From: Paenibacillus sp. 32O-W | Lineage (GTDB): Bacteria; Bacillota; Bacilli; Paenibacillales; NBRC-103111 | Assembly: GCF_007679495.1 (NCBI RefSeq) | Contig: NZ_VEGP01000028.1 | Coordinates: forward strand, 1-48,453 | Direction of reading: 5' to 3' | Length of the DNA: 48,453 nucleotides | Shown: piece after piece, positions 8,838 to 17,332 of the stretch | Layout: each line of letters opens with the position of its first letter | How positions within the stretch are numbered: the first letter of the stretch is position 1 | The notes under the pieces: model-generated | The model's input: only the letters and a program-made list of their open reading frames with translations | What the model was told of the DNA's origin: nothing | Database searches by the model: none | Program-made: the position numbers and the translations under genes

Positions 8838-9089
8838 TGGAAGGGAGACGTATGGATCTTGGTCGAATCGTGGATGAGTGGGATAAGAAATATGATAGGA
8901 GCTTATGCGATACGTTTTAACCGGACAAGGAAGAAGATAATGCATCTATTTCGCGCCAAAATCCTCGGATGTGTCGAAATAGCAGTACAAATGCATCGAT
9001 TTTGGCCGGAAAGCAACTTCTGGAAACCAATGGTCCTTTATATTGAGGTTTGATCGATTTGCGGACAGGCCGGAGAAGGAGGGATATGG
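8838..9089. other. Gap inside the transporter operon with a repeat-like inverted element
   Basis: Within this gap ATGCATCTATTTCG at about 8940 is answered in inverted orientation by CGAAATAGC...ATGCAT ending at about 8996, suggesting a fold-back RNA or small repeat. The first arm (ATAATGCATCTATTTCGCGCC) recurs with small changes at about 22427. No gene is supported in the gap. Confidence 0.4.
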
Positions 9090-10193
9090 ATGGAGCAAAT
9101 ACATTTGCTAACGGGGAGGAACCATCGGAAGGCAGAAGCAGGTCAGAGGAATAATGGGGGGCAGGAAGGGCAAAATTGGCAGAAGGACGGGAACCAGGCG
9201 CCATTGCTCGAAATAGAAAACCTGTATGTTGGTGTGGGAAAGGGCAGGGAGATAAGAAATGTCCTGGAAGGAGTAACTCTGCCGATAGCCCAGGGAGAGA
9301 TCGTGGGCTTGGTCGGGGAATCCGGCTGCGGCAAAAGCATGGCCTCTCTCGCCATTCTAGGTCTGCTTCCCCGCGGGGCCCGCATCACGGGCGGTTCGAT
9401 CCGGTATCAAGGGAGAGAGCTTCATTCGCTCCCCAAGGACGAAATGCGCAAGCTGCGTGGCAAGGAGCTGTCGATGATCTTTCAGGACCCGATGACATCG
9501 CTCAATCCGGTGTTGACGATCGGAGAGCAGCTTGTGGAGATGATCACCCTTCATCTGGGGATAAAGCGACGCGAAGCGCTGGAGCATGCGGCAGAGATGC
9601 TGGGCAAGGTAGGGCTGTCCAGGGCCGGAATGCTGCTGCGCGAATACCCCCATCAATTATCTGGAGGAATGCGGCAGCGGGTCATGATCGCCATAGCGCT
9701 TTCCTGCTCGCCTAATTTGCTCATTGCCGATGAGCCTACAACGGCGCTCGACGTCAGCATTCAGGCGCAGATTCTCGATTTAATGGCCGATTTCAACCGG
9801 ACGGACAACACCTCCATCTTGCTGGTCTCCCACGATTTGGGCGTCATTGCCGAGAGATGCGGCAAGGTGGCTGTCATGTATGCCGGACAAATTGTAGAGA
9901 TGGCGGCAACGGACCGGCTGTTTCGCTCTCCGCAGCATCCCTATACCCGGGGACTGATCGATTCGATCCCATCTCCGGACAAGAAAGGCCGACCGCTGTA
10001 TTCCATACCGGGACGTGTGCCAGGGATAGCCGAGCGGGGAGCGGGCTGTCATTTTGCCGGGCGCTGTCCTTATGCGGACGAACGCTGCCGGTTGAGCGCA
10101 CCGCCTCCGGTCAGGCTCGATGAAGGGCACACCGTACGCTGCTGGGCGGTTGGGGCAGAGGCGGAAGAGAGGAGGGAATTGGCCCATGCCTAG
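9090..10193 (+). CDS. Peptide ABC transporter ATPase, DppD/OppD type
   Basis: 367 aa with an AAGGAGG ribosome site shortly upstream. ABC domain begins near residue 37 (LLEIENLYV). Walker [10 protein letters not shown]-loop [11 protein letters not shown], signature LSGGMRQRV, Walker [10 protein letters not shown], switch His in VSHDLG. The oligopeptide C-terminal domain follows with HPYTRGL and the cysteine motif [14 protein letters not shown]. The first 36 residues are a polar Gln/Gly/Asn-rich tail not usual in the family. Drives import with the OppF-type partner, whose start it overlaps by 8 bp. Confidence 0.93.
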   Translation: MEQIHLLTGRNHRKAEAGQRNNGGQEGQNWQKDGNQAPLLEIENLYVGVGKGREIRNVLEGVTLPIAQGEIVGLVGESGCGKSMASLAILGLLPRGARITGGSIRYQGRELHSLPKDEMRKLRGKELSMIFQDPMTSLNPVLTIGEQLVEMITLHLGIKRREALEHAAEMLGKVGLSRAGMLLREYPHQLSGGMRQRVMIAIALSCSPNLLIADEPTTALDVSIQAQILDLMADFNRTDNTSILLVSHDLGVIAERCGKVAVMYAGQIVEMAATDRLFRSPQHPYTRGLIDSIPSPDKKGRPLYSIPGRVPGIAERGAGCHFAGRCPYADERCRLSAPPPVRLDEGHTVRCWAVGAEAEERRELAHA

Positions 10194-11604
10194 ACATATA
10201 GAGGCGCTTTCCGCCAAACCGGACACAGCCGAGCGGATCGCTGCCGAGCCGGACAGTGCCGGTCCTATAGGTGCCGGGCAGGTTTCCGGCAGGCCGGTGC
10301 CCGTCAGGCCTGCAGGCACGGGCCCGGACACGGCAAGGCCTAGCGGTGCCAGGACGAACGGAGCCAGGCTGTACAATGCCGAGTTGAGCAGTGCCTGGCC
10401 GCATAGTGCCGAACCGGTCCATGCCCGGTCGGGCAGTGCCGGGTCAAACCGTGCAGAGACGTGCAGTGCCGAACTGAACCGTACCAGGCCGAACAATTCC
10501 GCACCGATTCTGTCCGTTCAATCCCTGGTGAAGCATTACCCGGTGGCGTCACAAGGGCTGCGAAGAGGCAGATTGGTGCGTGCGGTGGACGGTATTTCCT
10601 TCGACATTCTGGAAGGTGAAACGCTCGGACTGGTAGGAGAAAGCGGCTGCGGCAAATCCACCACGGCACATATGATTGCTTCCCTCGTCAGGCCGACCTC
10701 CGGAGCGATTCGGTATGGCGGCAAGAGCACAGCCGAAGCCAAGGGCAGCGAACAGAGGGCGCTGCGCAGGGAAATTCAGCTTGTCTTTCAAGATCCATAC
10801 GCTTCTCTCAACCCTCGTCACCGAATTTTGGCTGTGCTGGAAGAGCCTCTGCGGGTGCATAGACTTGGGGACCAACGGACAAGACGCAAGCAGGCGGAGG
10901 AAATGTTGGAACTCGTCGGGCTCGACGCTTCTTTCGGGAGGCGGTACGCGCATGAGCTGAGCGGCGGGCAGCGCCAACGGATCGGCATCGCCCGCGCATT
11001 GATGCTGCAGCCCCGGTTAATTGTCGCCGACGAGCCGGTTTCTGCGCTGGATGTATCCGTTCAGGCGCAAATCTTAAACCTTTTGAAGGAAATGCAGAGG
11101 AAATTTTCGCTGACTTATTTGTTCGTATCCCATGATTTGAATGTAGTCCATTACATGAGTGACCGGGTGGCGGTCATGTATTTGGGTAAAATCGTGGAAA
11201 TAGCGCCTGTAGATCGGATTTACTCCTCGCCGCTTCATCCTTATACCCAAGGATTGCTTGCCTTGATTCCAGGAAAGCGCCAAGAGAGCAGAGGCGGAAG
11301 GACGGCCTCGGGCAGCGGAGCATTTTCCCGCCCGCTTTTGCTTGGCGAAGGCCTCTCTGAATTACCTGCTACAAAGGAGGATGGCCCAAGAACGTTCAGC
11401 GAAGAAACGTCCGAGCTGATGGCTCCTCGAAGTGAAACGACTAATCCGACGGCCCTTACTGGAGAAATGCCTGACCCCGTGTCGACGCCTTCGGGCTGCG
11501 CTTTTCACCCCCGCTGTCCTTGGGCCCGAGAAGGTTGCAGACAAGCGGTGCCGCCTCTGCAGGAAGCGGGGGACGGCCACTATGTTCGCTGCTTTCTGCC
11601 TTAA
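10186..11604 (+). CDS. Peptide ABC transporter ATPase, DppF/OppF type, with pentapeptide-repeat N-terminal extension
   Basis: 472 aa from the ATG at 10186, preceded by GAGGAGGG and overlapping the upstream stop. Residues 7-101 form about 19 pentads, 15 with Ala at position 4 (for example PDTAE, PSGAR, LYNAE, PHSAE). The ABC domain then begins (ILSVQSLVKHYPV): Walker [43 protein letters not shown]. Between IPGKRQ and the C-terminal FHPRCPWAREGC motif lies a 75-residue polar stretch, longer than the usual linker. Family OppF proteins are typically 310-340 aa, so both additions explain the excess. Catalytic motifs are intact. Confidence 0.9.
   Translation: MPRHIEALSAKPDTAERIAAEPDSAGPIGAGQVSGRPVPVRPAGTGPDTARPSGARTNGARLYNAELSSAWPHSAEPVHARSGSAGSNRAETCSAELNRTRPNNSAPILSVQSLVKHYPVASQGLRRGRLVRAVDGISFDILEGETLGLVGESGCGKSTTAHMIASLVRPTSGAIRYGGKSTAEAKGSEQRALRREIQLVFQDPYASLNPRHRILAVLEEPLRVHRLGDQRTRRKQAEEMLELVGLDASFGRRYAHELSGGQRQRIGIARALMLQPRLIVADEPVSALDVSVQAQILNLLKEMQRKFSLTYLFVSHDLNVVHYMSDRVAVMYLGKIVEIAPVDRIYSSPLHPYTQGLLALIPGKRQESRGGRTASGSGAFSRPLLLGEGLSELPATKEDGPRTFSEETSELMAPRSETTNPTALTGEMPDPVSTPSGCAFHPRCPWAREGCRQAVPPLQEAGDGHYVRCFLP
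10204..10488 (+). repeat. 15-bp in-frame minisatellite
   Basis: About 19 degenerate 15-bp units with a recurring GTGCCG core, in frame within the OppF-type gene. The same tract keeps the opposite strand open in one frame, giving a long shadow ORF there. Confidence 0.75.
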
Positions 11605-11823
11605 GGATTCGACGAACACGGCCCATCCTCCGGTATGTTGCAGTTATCGGGTCACTACATTTTTCCATGAGGTGTTTGTTACGGCAGCTATCCTACTATA
11701 GGAAACTGCTTGAGTGGACTGAATCACAGGAATGACCGACGCATTGCTCCATTGATGGAGCGAAGAAATGAAGGCTATCGATTTTCAACGACATTTGGAT
11801 ATAGAGGAGAAGGGGCTGACTAA

Positions 11824-12648
11824 ATGAGAATAGGCATCTTATCGGATTTGCATGTGGATTTGAATCACTCGGAGACGGACATCCCGATAGAGGAGGCGCT
11901 GGCACGGGCAGTCGAAGAACGGCAGGTCGAGAGGATGATCATTGCCGGGGATTTGACCAACGATTGGGAGACGACATTGGAGGCGCTGGACAGAATAGAA
12001 AGGATGACTTCGGTTCCCTGCTTGTTCGTGCCGGGAAATCACGATGTATGGAATATCAACGCTCCCGGAAGATCGGCCTGGGAAGCCTACGACAAGCTGA
12101 AGGAATTTCCTCGCAATCTTGCAAACGGAGCCTTCCGGTTAACGGATCATTGGGTGGTGATCGGCGACCTCGGCTGGTATGATTACTCTTTCGCCTCCCC
12201 CGACTTTACTTTCGAGCAGTTGGAGCGCATGCAGTGGGGGGAACGGACCTGGAAGGACAGCCTCTATGCCGATTGGGGAATGTCGGTGGGGCAGGTCCAT
12301 AATTATTTTGTGGAAAAATTGAAGAGGCAATTAGATGAGCATCGAGGCAGCAGCATTATTCTCGTAACTCATGTAGTTCCTCACAAGGCTTTTACCGTGC
12401 CGGAAACGATCGGGGAGTGGCGTTATTTCAACGGATTCCTCGGGAGCCGACAGTACGGCAAGTTGATTCGCGATTACTCGGACTCCATTCGTTATGCCGT
12501 ATCGGGACATGTCCATTACCGTAAAGAGGTGGAAGAGAACGGTGTCCGATTATTGAATAACGGTTTGGGTTATCGCCGGGAATGGAGAAGCGGCCAAGGA
12601 GCGATGGAGGAAGTCAAACGAGCCTTGTTGACGATTGATTTGGACTAA
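11824..12648 (+). CDS. Calcineurin-like metallophosphoesterase
   Basis: 274 aa, cytoplasmic. All five metallophosphoesterase blocks are present: D-x-H in SDLHVD (near residue 10), AGDLT (near residue 42), GNHDVW (near residue 69), the His in VTHVVPH and the final SGHVHY. It binds two metals and hydrolyses phosphomonoesters or diesters; substrate not predictable. The ATG is preceded by GAGGAGAAGG. It follows the ATPase gene by 219 bp containing small stem-loops, so it may belong to the transporter operon or have its own promoter. Confidence 0.85.
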   Translation: MRIGILSDLHVDLNHSETDIPIEEALARAVEERQVERMIIAGDLTNDWETTLEALDRIERMTSVPCLFVPGNHDVWNINAPGRSAWEAYDKLKEFPRNLANGAFRLTDHWVVIGDLGWYDYSFASPDFTFEQLERMQWGERTWKDSLYADWGMSVGQVHNYFVEKLKRQLDEHRGSSIILVTHVVPHKAFTVPETIGEWRYFNGFLGSRQYGKLIRDYSDSIRYAVSGHVHYRKEVEENGVRLLNNGLGYRREWRSGQGAMEEVKRALLTIDLD

Positions 12649-12716
12649 CAGATAGCATCCCTCTGATATAGAGTTAACAATCAGTATGTATATTGAACTT
12701 GTAAGACAAACAAATA

Positions 12717-12732
12717 TTTTTGGGCCCAAAAA
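12717..12732. promoter_or_regulatory. Palindromic operator candidate upstream of the LacI-family gene
   Basis: TTTTTGGGCCCAAAAA is a perfect 16-bp palindrome, identical to the site at 14167-14182 before the oxidoreductase gene. A regulator gene plus a structural operon sharing one palindrome suggests the operator of the LacI-family protein encoded at 12988. Confidence 0.6.
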
Positions 12733-12839
12733 CAAAAGCGGCCAAACGAAGTGTCTGCTCCCTTTAATAATCCCGATTTCCTTGACATGAAACGAAAGGT
12801 TTAAAGCTGTTCTTTGAAAAAGTTTCTCTACTTCGCCGC

Positions 12840-12917
12840 TTTTTGGGCAAAAAATCCTTTGACTTTGGGGCAAAACGTTGATATCATTGCCTTGTATAAA
12901 TAGGATTTGGCCCAAAT
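12840..12917 (+). promoter_or_regulatory. Promoter of the LacI-family gene with degenerate operator copies
   Basis: TTGACT (12859-12864), 17 bp, TATCAT (12882-12887) forms a good sigma-A promoter, with a start expected near 12894. A degenerate form of the palindrome, TTTTTGGGCAAAAAA, abuts the -35 at 12840, and ATTTGGCCCAAAT, an odd-length palindrome of the same type, lies at 12905-12917 just downstream of the expected start. This layout fits autorepression. Confidence 0.5.
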
Positions 12918-12987
12918 TTTGTGCAAGCATGGCACTGCTTGAAACATAAGCGGATATTACTTTACAGGCGAAGGAGTATAGAGAAAG

Positions 12988-14034
12988 ATGCCTACTTTGA
13001 AAGAAATCGCGCAGCACGCCGGATTTTCTATTTCTACCGTTTCCCGGGTTTTAAATAATGATAACAGCCGGCATATTAGCTCGGAGACCAAATCAAAGAT
13101 CTGGAATGTTGCCAATCAGCTAGGCTATATTCCTGCCCAAACGGCCAAATCGACCGCACGTAAAAGCGCTTCCCCGGCGAGGACGGAATACCGGCAAGTA
13201 GGCTGTATCGTATCCGTTCCCCAGAATAAATACAACCACCCCTATTTCTCTCCGATTCTGGAGGGAATAGAGAAGAAGCTGTCTGAGCTGAACTGCTCCC
13301 TCGCTTACGTAATCACCATGAACGAAATAGAGGGAGAGAAGGCGATGCGCAGGCTGCTTCAGGATACGAAGCTGGACGGCCTCATTATTGTTGAGGGTAT
13401 CGACCAGGAGATGTACGAAACGATCAAGAGGATTGTTCCGGCCGTCGTAGGCATCGATATTGCCGATCCTTCCGTCCCCGTTATTTCTTATGATCGCGTG
13501 CAAGCGGCCAAATCGGCGGTACGGCATCTGATCCGGCAGGGCCACAAGCGGATCGGTTTTATCGGCGGGACGGGACTTACCGGTGATTTGGAGCGGGAGA
13601 AGCGCTATCGCGGTTATCGCGATGCCCTGCAGGAGGCGGGACTGGAAGCGGACCCCCGCTGGATCATTAATGCGGGCTGGGACGTGAACGTCAGCTATTC
13701 CCGGATGGCCGAAGTGCTGGATTCGAAGGCGGGAGAGCCTCCTACGGCTATTTTCGCCGCGAGCGATATGATGGCGATCTCGGCGATGCGGGCCGTCACA
13801 GAACGAGGATTGCGGATTCCGGAGGATATGGCCTTCGTCGGGCTGGACAATATCGAAGTGTCCCAATTTACCACTCCGCCGCTTTCGACGATTCACATTC
13901 CGAAGAGCGAGATAGGCATGATGGCGGCGAAGGTGCTGGTAGATCAAATAGAGGGCAACCATCCGCTTCCGTTCAAGCTGCTGATGCCTTTTCAACTCAT
14001 AATCCGGCAATCATCCGATTATCAGAGAGAGTAA
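12988..14034 (+). CDS. LacI-family transcriptional regulator
   Basis: 348 aa. N-terminal LacI helix-turn-helix (TLKEIAQHAGFSISTVSRVLN, written as residues 3-23) and hinge, followed by a periplasmic-binding-type effector domain (VGCIVSVPQNKYNHPYFSPI to the ISTIHIPKSEIG-type terminal segment) that would bind a sugar. AAGGAGT ribosome site before the ATG. It is divergent in no direction: the same-strand sugar operon starts 176 bp downstream, so it is the likely local repressor. Recurrent GGGCCC palindromes flank it. Confidence 0.92.
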   Translation: MPTLKEIAQHAGFSISTVSRVLNNDNSRHISSETKSKIWNVANQLGYIPAQTAKSTARKSASPARTEYRQVGCIVSVPQNKYNHPYFSPILEGIEKKLSELNCSLAYVITMNEIEGEKAMRRLLQDTKLDGLIIVEGIDQEMYETIKRIVPAVVGIDIADPSVPVISYDRVQAAKSAVRHLIRQGHKRIGFIGGTGLTGDLEREKRYRGYRDALQEAGLEADPRWIINAGWDVNVSYSRMAEVLDSKAGEPPTAIFAASDMMAISAMRAVTERGLRIPEDMAFVGLDNIEVSQFTTPPLSTIHIPKSEIGMMAAKVLVDQIEGNHPLPFKLLMPFQLIIRQSSDYQRE

Positions 14035-14165
14035 AACAGCGCAGGTATGAAGACATAGAGTCCGCGGAACGGAGAGGAAAGGAAGCAATCTTCCGATCTA
14101 TATAGATGATAGAGTCCGAAACCTCCGCGGCAATATTTTTTTTGATCATTGGACAAATAACGGCC

Positions 14166-14183
14166 ATTTTTGGGCCCAAAAAT
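14166..14183. promoter_or_regulatory. Palindromic operator candidate upstream of the sugar operon
   Basis: ATTTTTGGGCCCAAAAAT, a perfect 18-bp palindrome, ends 27 bp before the TTG start of the oxidoreductase gene. Its 16-bp core is identical to the site at 12717. Confidence 0.6.
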
Positions 14184-14210
14184 ACATTATGTTGAAGGAA
14201 GGGAATCGGC

Positions 14211-15386
14211 TTGGAGCAGATACGAATCGGGGTTATCGGACTCGGATGGAGAGCGGGAGTCACTAAATACTGGCATCGGCCGGATGGCAAATCGGTTGTT
14301 GTCGCAGGGGCGGATACCAATCCGGCGCGTCTGGACAAATTTAGGGAGAGAGTCAATCCGGATGCCGATGTGATGCTGGATTACCGGGAGCTATTGCAGA
14401 GGCCGGATATTGATGCGGTCGTAGTAATGACTCCCGATCACTGCCACGACGAACATGCGGTAGCGGCGCTAAGAGCCGGCAAGCACGTCTATTGTGAGAA
14501 GCCGCTGGCCGTTACGGTGGACGGCTGCGACCGGATTCTGGAGGCGTGGCGGGATTCCGGCAAGCATTTCATGATTGGCTTCAATATGCGCTACATGAAC
14601 ATGTACCGTACGATGAAGGAAATAATTGCAGCCGGCGATATCGGAGAGGTGAAGGCGGTCTGGGTCCGTCATTTTGTAGGACTTGGAAGCGATTACTATT
14701 ACCATAGCTGGCACGGCAGCTCGAAGAACACGACCTCCCTGCTGCTGCAGAAGGCCTCTCATGATATCGACATCATCCATTGGCTTACCGGCCGTTATAC
14801 GACCAAGGTGGCCGCATTCGGCGGAGTCGACTACTTCGGAGGCAGCAAGCCTAATGATCTCACCTGTCCCGAATGTCCGGAGAAGGAGACATGCCCGGAA
14901 GCGCGGTTCGGTCCTCTGACACAATGCGCCTTCCGCGAGGAAATCGACGTGGAGGATAACAGCATGGTGCTGATGGAGCTGGAGGGAGGCATCAAGGCTT
15001 CTTACATGCAGTGTCATTTTACTCCGGATTACGAAAGGAATTATACGATTATCGGGACGGAAGGGAGAATAGAGAATTCGGAGCCCAATAACCAGGTGAT
15101 TGTGAAATCGAGAAAATCCAATACGTGGCGCGATTTGTCGGACAGAGTTTACAACATCCGCAAAGCGGAAGGCTCTCACAACGGGGCGGACGAGAAGATA
15201 TGTGAGGACTTCATTAACATGATCCTCCATGGGAAAGAACCGGTAGCTCAGCCTATTGCCGGCCGGATGAGTGTAGCTGTCGGCTGCGCCGCGACCGAGT
15301 CGATGAGAGCAGGCGGCAGAGTGATTCGGGTGAAAGAGCCCCAGCCGTGGATGCTTGGCCTTAACGAATCAGCGGTCCGCTATTGA
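14211..15386 (+). CDS. Gfo/Idh/MocA-family oxidoreductase
   Basis: 391 aa from a TTG start with AAGGAAGGG 7 bp upstream. Rossmann NAD(P)-binding domain with GVIGLGWRAG at the N-terminus and the family EKP motif (YCEKPLAV) near residue 100, then the substrate domain. Cys219, Cys222, Cys228 and Cys239 form a compact cluster (CPECPEKETC) that could bind zinc, not part of the basic fold. Enzymes of this family oxidise or reduce sugars and cyclitols; here it probably acts on the imported carbohydrate. First gene of the operon. Confidence 0.9.
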   Translation: MEQIRIGVIGLGWRAGVTKYWHRPDGKSVVVAGADTNPARLDKFRERVNPDADVMLDYRELLQRPDIDAVVVMTPDHCHDEHAVAALRAGKHVYCEKPLAVTVDGCDRILEAWRDSGKHFMIGFNMRYMNMYRTMKEIIAAGDIGEVKAVWVRHFVGLGSDYYYHSWHGSSKNTTSLLLQKASHDIDIIHWLTGRYTTKVAAFGGVDYFGGSKPNDLTCPECPEKETCPEARFGPLTQCAFREEIDVEDNSMVLMELEGGIKASYMQCHFTPDYERNYTIIGTEGRIENSEPNNQVIVKSRKSNTWRDLSDRVYNIRKAEGSHNGADEKICEDFINMILHGKEPVAQPIAGRMSVAVGCAATESMRAGGRVIRVKEPQPWMLGLNESAVRY

Positions 15387-15422
15387 CCATGAACCATCAA
15401 GCTTGCAGTAAAGGGGGGCTCA

Positions 15423-16385
15423 TTGTTGAATCAACCAGCGGTTTATACCCATGCCGACAAGGCGAAACGCCTGTCTAAATGGAAAGCGTTCAAACGAACG
15501 CTTCGCAAAAATTGGGATTTGTATTTGCTCATCACTCCCGTTATCGTCTACTTTTTCATCTTCGATTACATACCGATGTACGGTGTGCAGATCGCCTTTA
15601 AAAATTTCGTTGCCGCCAAAGGCATTTGGGGCAGCGATTGGAGCGGGTTCGTTCATTTTCAACGGTTCTTTGACAGCTATTATTTCGGGCGCCTGATTTG
15701 GAACACATTCAGCATTAGTCTGTATCAGCTGGCTGTCGGATTTCCGATACCGTTATTGCTCGCTCTTCTGATTAACGAGGTTGGAAGCAGGTCCTTCAAG
15801 CGGTTCGTGCAAACGGTTACTTATGCGCCGCATTTCCTGTCCACTGTCGTTATGGTCGGCTTGATCTTTATTTTCCTGTCACCGCAAAACGGGATCATCA
15901 ATCATATCATCGTGTTCTTCGGAGGCGAACCGATCTCTTTCATGACGGAGTCGAAATGGTTTAAAACCATTTACGTCTTCTCCGGGGTGTGGCAGGGAAT
16001 GGGCTGGAGCTCGATCATCTATTTGGCAGCGCTTTCCGGTATCGATCCTTCCCTGCATGAGGCGGCACGAGTCGATGGAGCAAGCCGGCTTCGCCGCATC
16101 TGGCATATCAACCTGCCTGGAATTATGCCGACGGTCGTCATTCTCTTGATTCTGAATGTCGGTCACATTATGGGTGTCGGCTTCGAGAAAATTTATTTGA
16201 TGCAGAACAATTTAAACATCGAAAGCTCCGACGTTATATCCACCTATGTGTACACGCAAGGGATTGTGGGGGCGCAGTACAGCTTTGCCGCCGCCGTAGG
16301 ACTGTTTAATTCCATTATTAACGTCATTCTGCTGGTAGCCGTGAACCAAATCGCGAGAAAAGTCAATGAAACCAGCTTGTGGTAG
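15423..16385 (+). CDS. Carbohydrate ABC transporter permease, LplB type
   Basis: 320 aa; start is one of two consecutive TTG codons after AAAGGGGGG. A cytoplasmic N-terminal segment of about 30 residues is followed by six predicted membrane helices, with the LplB hallmark DYIPMYGVQIAFKNF after the first helix and the EAA motif HEAARVDGASRLRRIWHI near residue 215. It pairs with the LplC-type gene 12 bp downstream. No ATPase gene accompanies the system, as usual for permeases that share an MsmX-like ATPase encoded elsewhere. Confidence 0.92.
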   Translation: MLNQPAVYTHADKAKRLSKWKAFKRTLRKNWDLYLLITPVIVYFFIFDYIPMYGVQIAFKNFVAAKGIWGSDWSGFVHFQRFFDSYYFGRLIWNTFSISLYQLAVGFPIPLLLALLINEVGSRSFKRFVQTVTYAPHFLSTVVMVGLIFIFLSPQNGIINHIIVFFGGEPISFMTESKWFKTIYVFSGVWQGMGWSSIIYLAALSGIDPSLHEAARVDGASRLRRIWHINLPGIMPTVVILLILNVGHIMGVGFEKIYLMQNNLNIESSDVISTYVYTQGIVGAQYSFAAAVGLFNSIINVILLVAVNQIARKVNETSLW

Positions 16386-16397
16386 GGAGGCATAACG

Positions 16398-17279
16398 GTG
16401 AAAGAAACTTTTACGGACCGTCTGGTGGGGGGCATCATCTATGCCATCCTTACGGTCATACTCCTAATTATTTTGTACCCGCTTGTCTTTGTCGTCAGCG
16501 CCTCGATCAGTGATCCGCTGTCGGTGACCAAGGGTGAGATGTGGCTGTTTCCGAAAAACTTGTCCTTCATAGGCTATGAACTGATTTTCGCCAACAAAGA
16601 AATCTGGATCGGATACAAGAACACGATTATTTACACCGTTGTCGGCACGTCTGTCAATTTAATCATGACGATTATGGCCGCTTATCCGCTATCGCGCAAA
16701 GACTTTGCCGGCCGCAATGTCATCACGGGGTATATCGTCTTCACGATGTTTTTCAGCGGCGGGCTGATCCCGACTTACCTGCTTGTCAAAAATCTCGGCA
16801 TGATCAATTCCATGTGGGCGCTGATCATTCCCGGAGCCGTCTCTGTCTGGAACATCATCATTATGAGGACCTTCTTCCAGACCAGCATACCGAACGAAAT
16901 TCAGGAATCGGCGGCGATCGACGGCTGCTCCAATTTACAGACTCTGTGGAAAATTGTGCTTCCGCTTTCCATGCCGGTGATTGCCGTCATGATCTTGTTC
17001 TACAGCGTCGGCCATTGGAATGCTTATTTCAACGCCTTGATTTATTTGAACGACCGCGATAAATATCCGCTTCAGCTATTCCTGCGGGAAATTCTTATCA
17101 AATCGGAAGTGGATAACATGGCGGGCGGCATGGACCTGTCGGTACAGAAGCATTTGATGGAGGCGGAGGCCATCAAATATGCGATTGTCATCGTGGCTAA
17201 TTTGCCGGTTCTGGCGGTCTACCCGTTCCTGCAGAAGTATTTTACGAAAGGGTTTCTGGTCGGTGCAATCAAAGGCTAG
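16398..17279 (+). CDS. Carbohydrate ABC transporter permease, LplC type
   Basis: 293 aa from a GTG after GGGAGG. Six predicted membrane helices; EAA loop ESAAIDGCSNLQTLWKIVLP near residue 170 and the terminal KYFTKGFLVGAIKG that ends nearly all LplC/YtcP-type permeases. Complete at both ends. Works with the LplB-type permease and the binding lipoprotein that follows by 53 bp. Confidence 0.93.
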   Translation: MKETFTDRLVGGIIYAILTVILLIILYPLVFVVSASISDPLSVTKGEMWLFPKNLSFIGYELIFANKEIWIGYKNTIIYTVVGTSVNLIMTIMAAYPLSRKDFAGRNVITGYIVFTMFFSGGLIPTYLLVKNLGMINSMWALIIPGAVSVWNIIIMRTFFQTSIPNEIQESAAIDGCSNLQTLWKIVLPLSMPVIAVMILFYSVGHWNAYFNALIYLNDRDKYPLQLFLREILIKSEVDNMAGGMDLSVQKHLMEAEAIKYAIVIVANLPVLAVYPFLQKYFTKGFLVGAIKG

Positions 17280-17332
17280 CCCATAGTCTTTGTTCACAAA
17301 TAGACATTAGCTTAAGGGAGGTTAAACTTTTT

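Noticed and set aside
9780-10496. Long minus-strand ORF of 238 codons
   Set aside because: It is antisense to the ATPase genes, stays open because of the 15-bp repeat, and has no ribosome site.
12550-13017. 155-codon minus-strand ORF over the LacI promoter
   Set aside because: It covers the promoter and operators and both flanking coding ends; composition is not protein-like.
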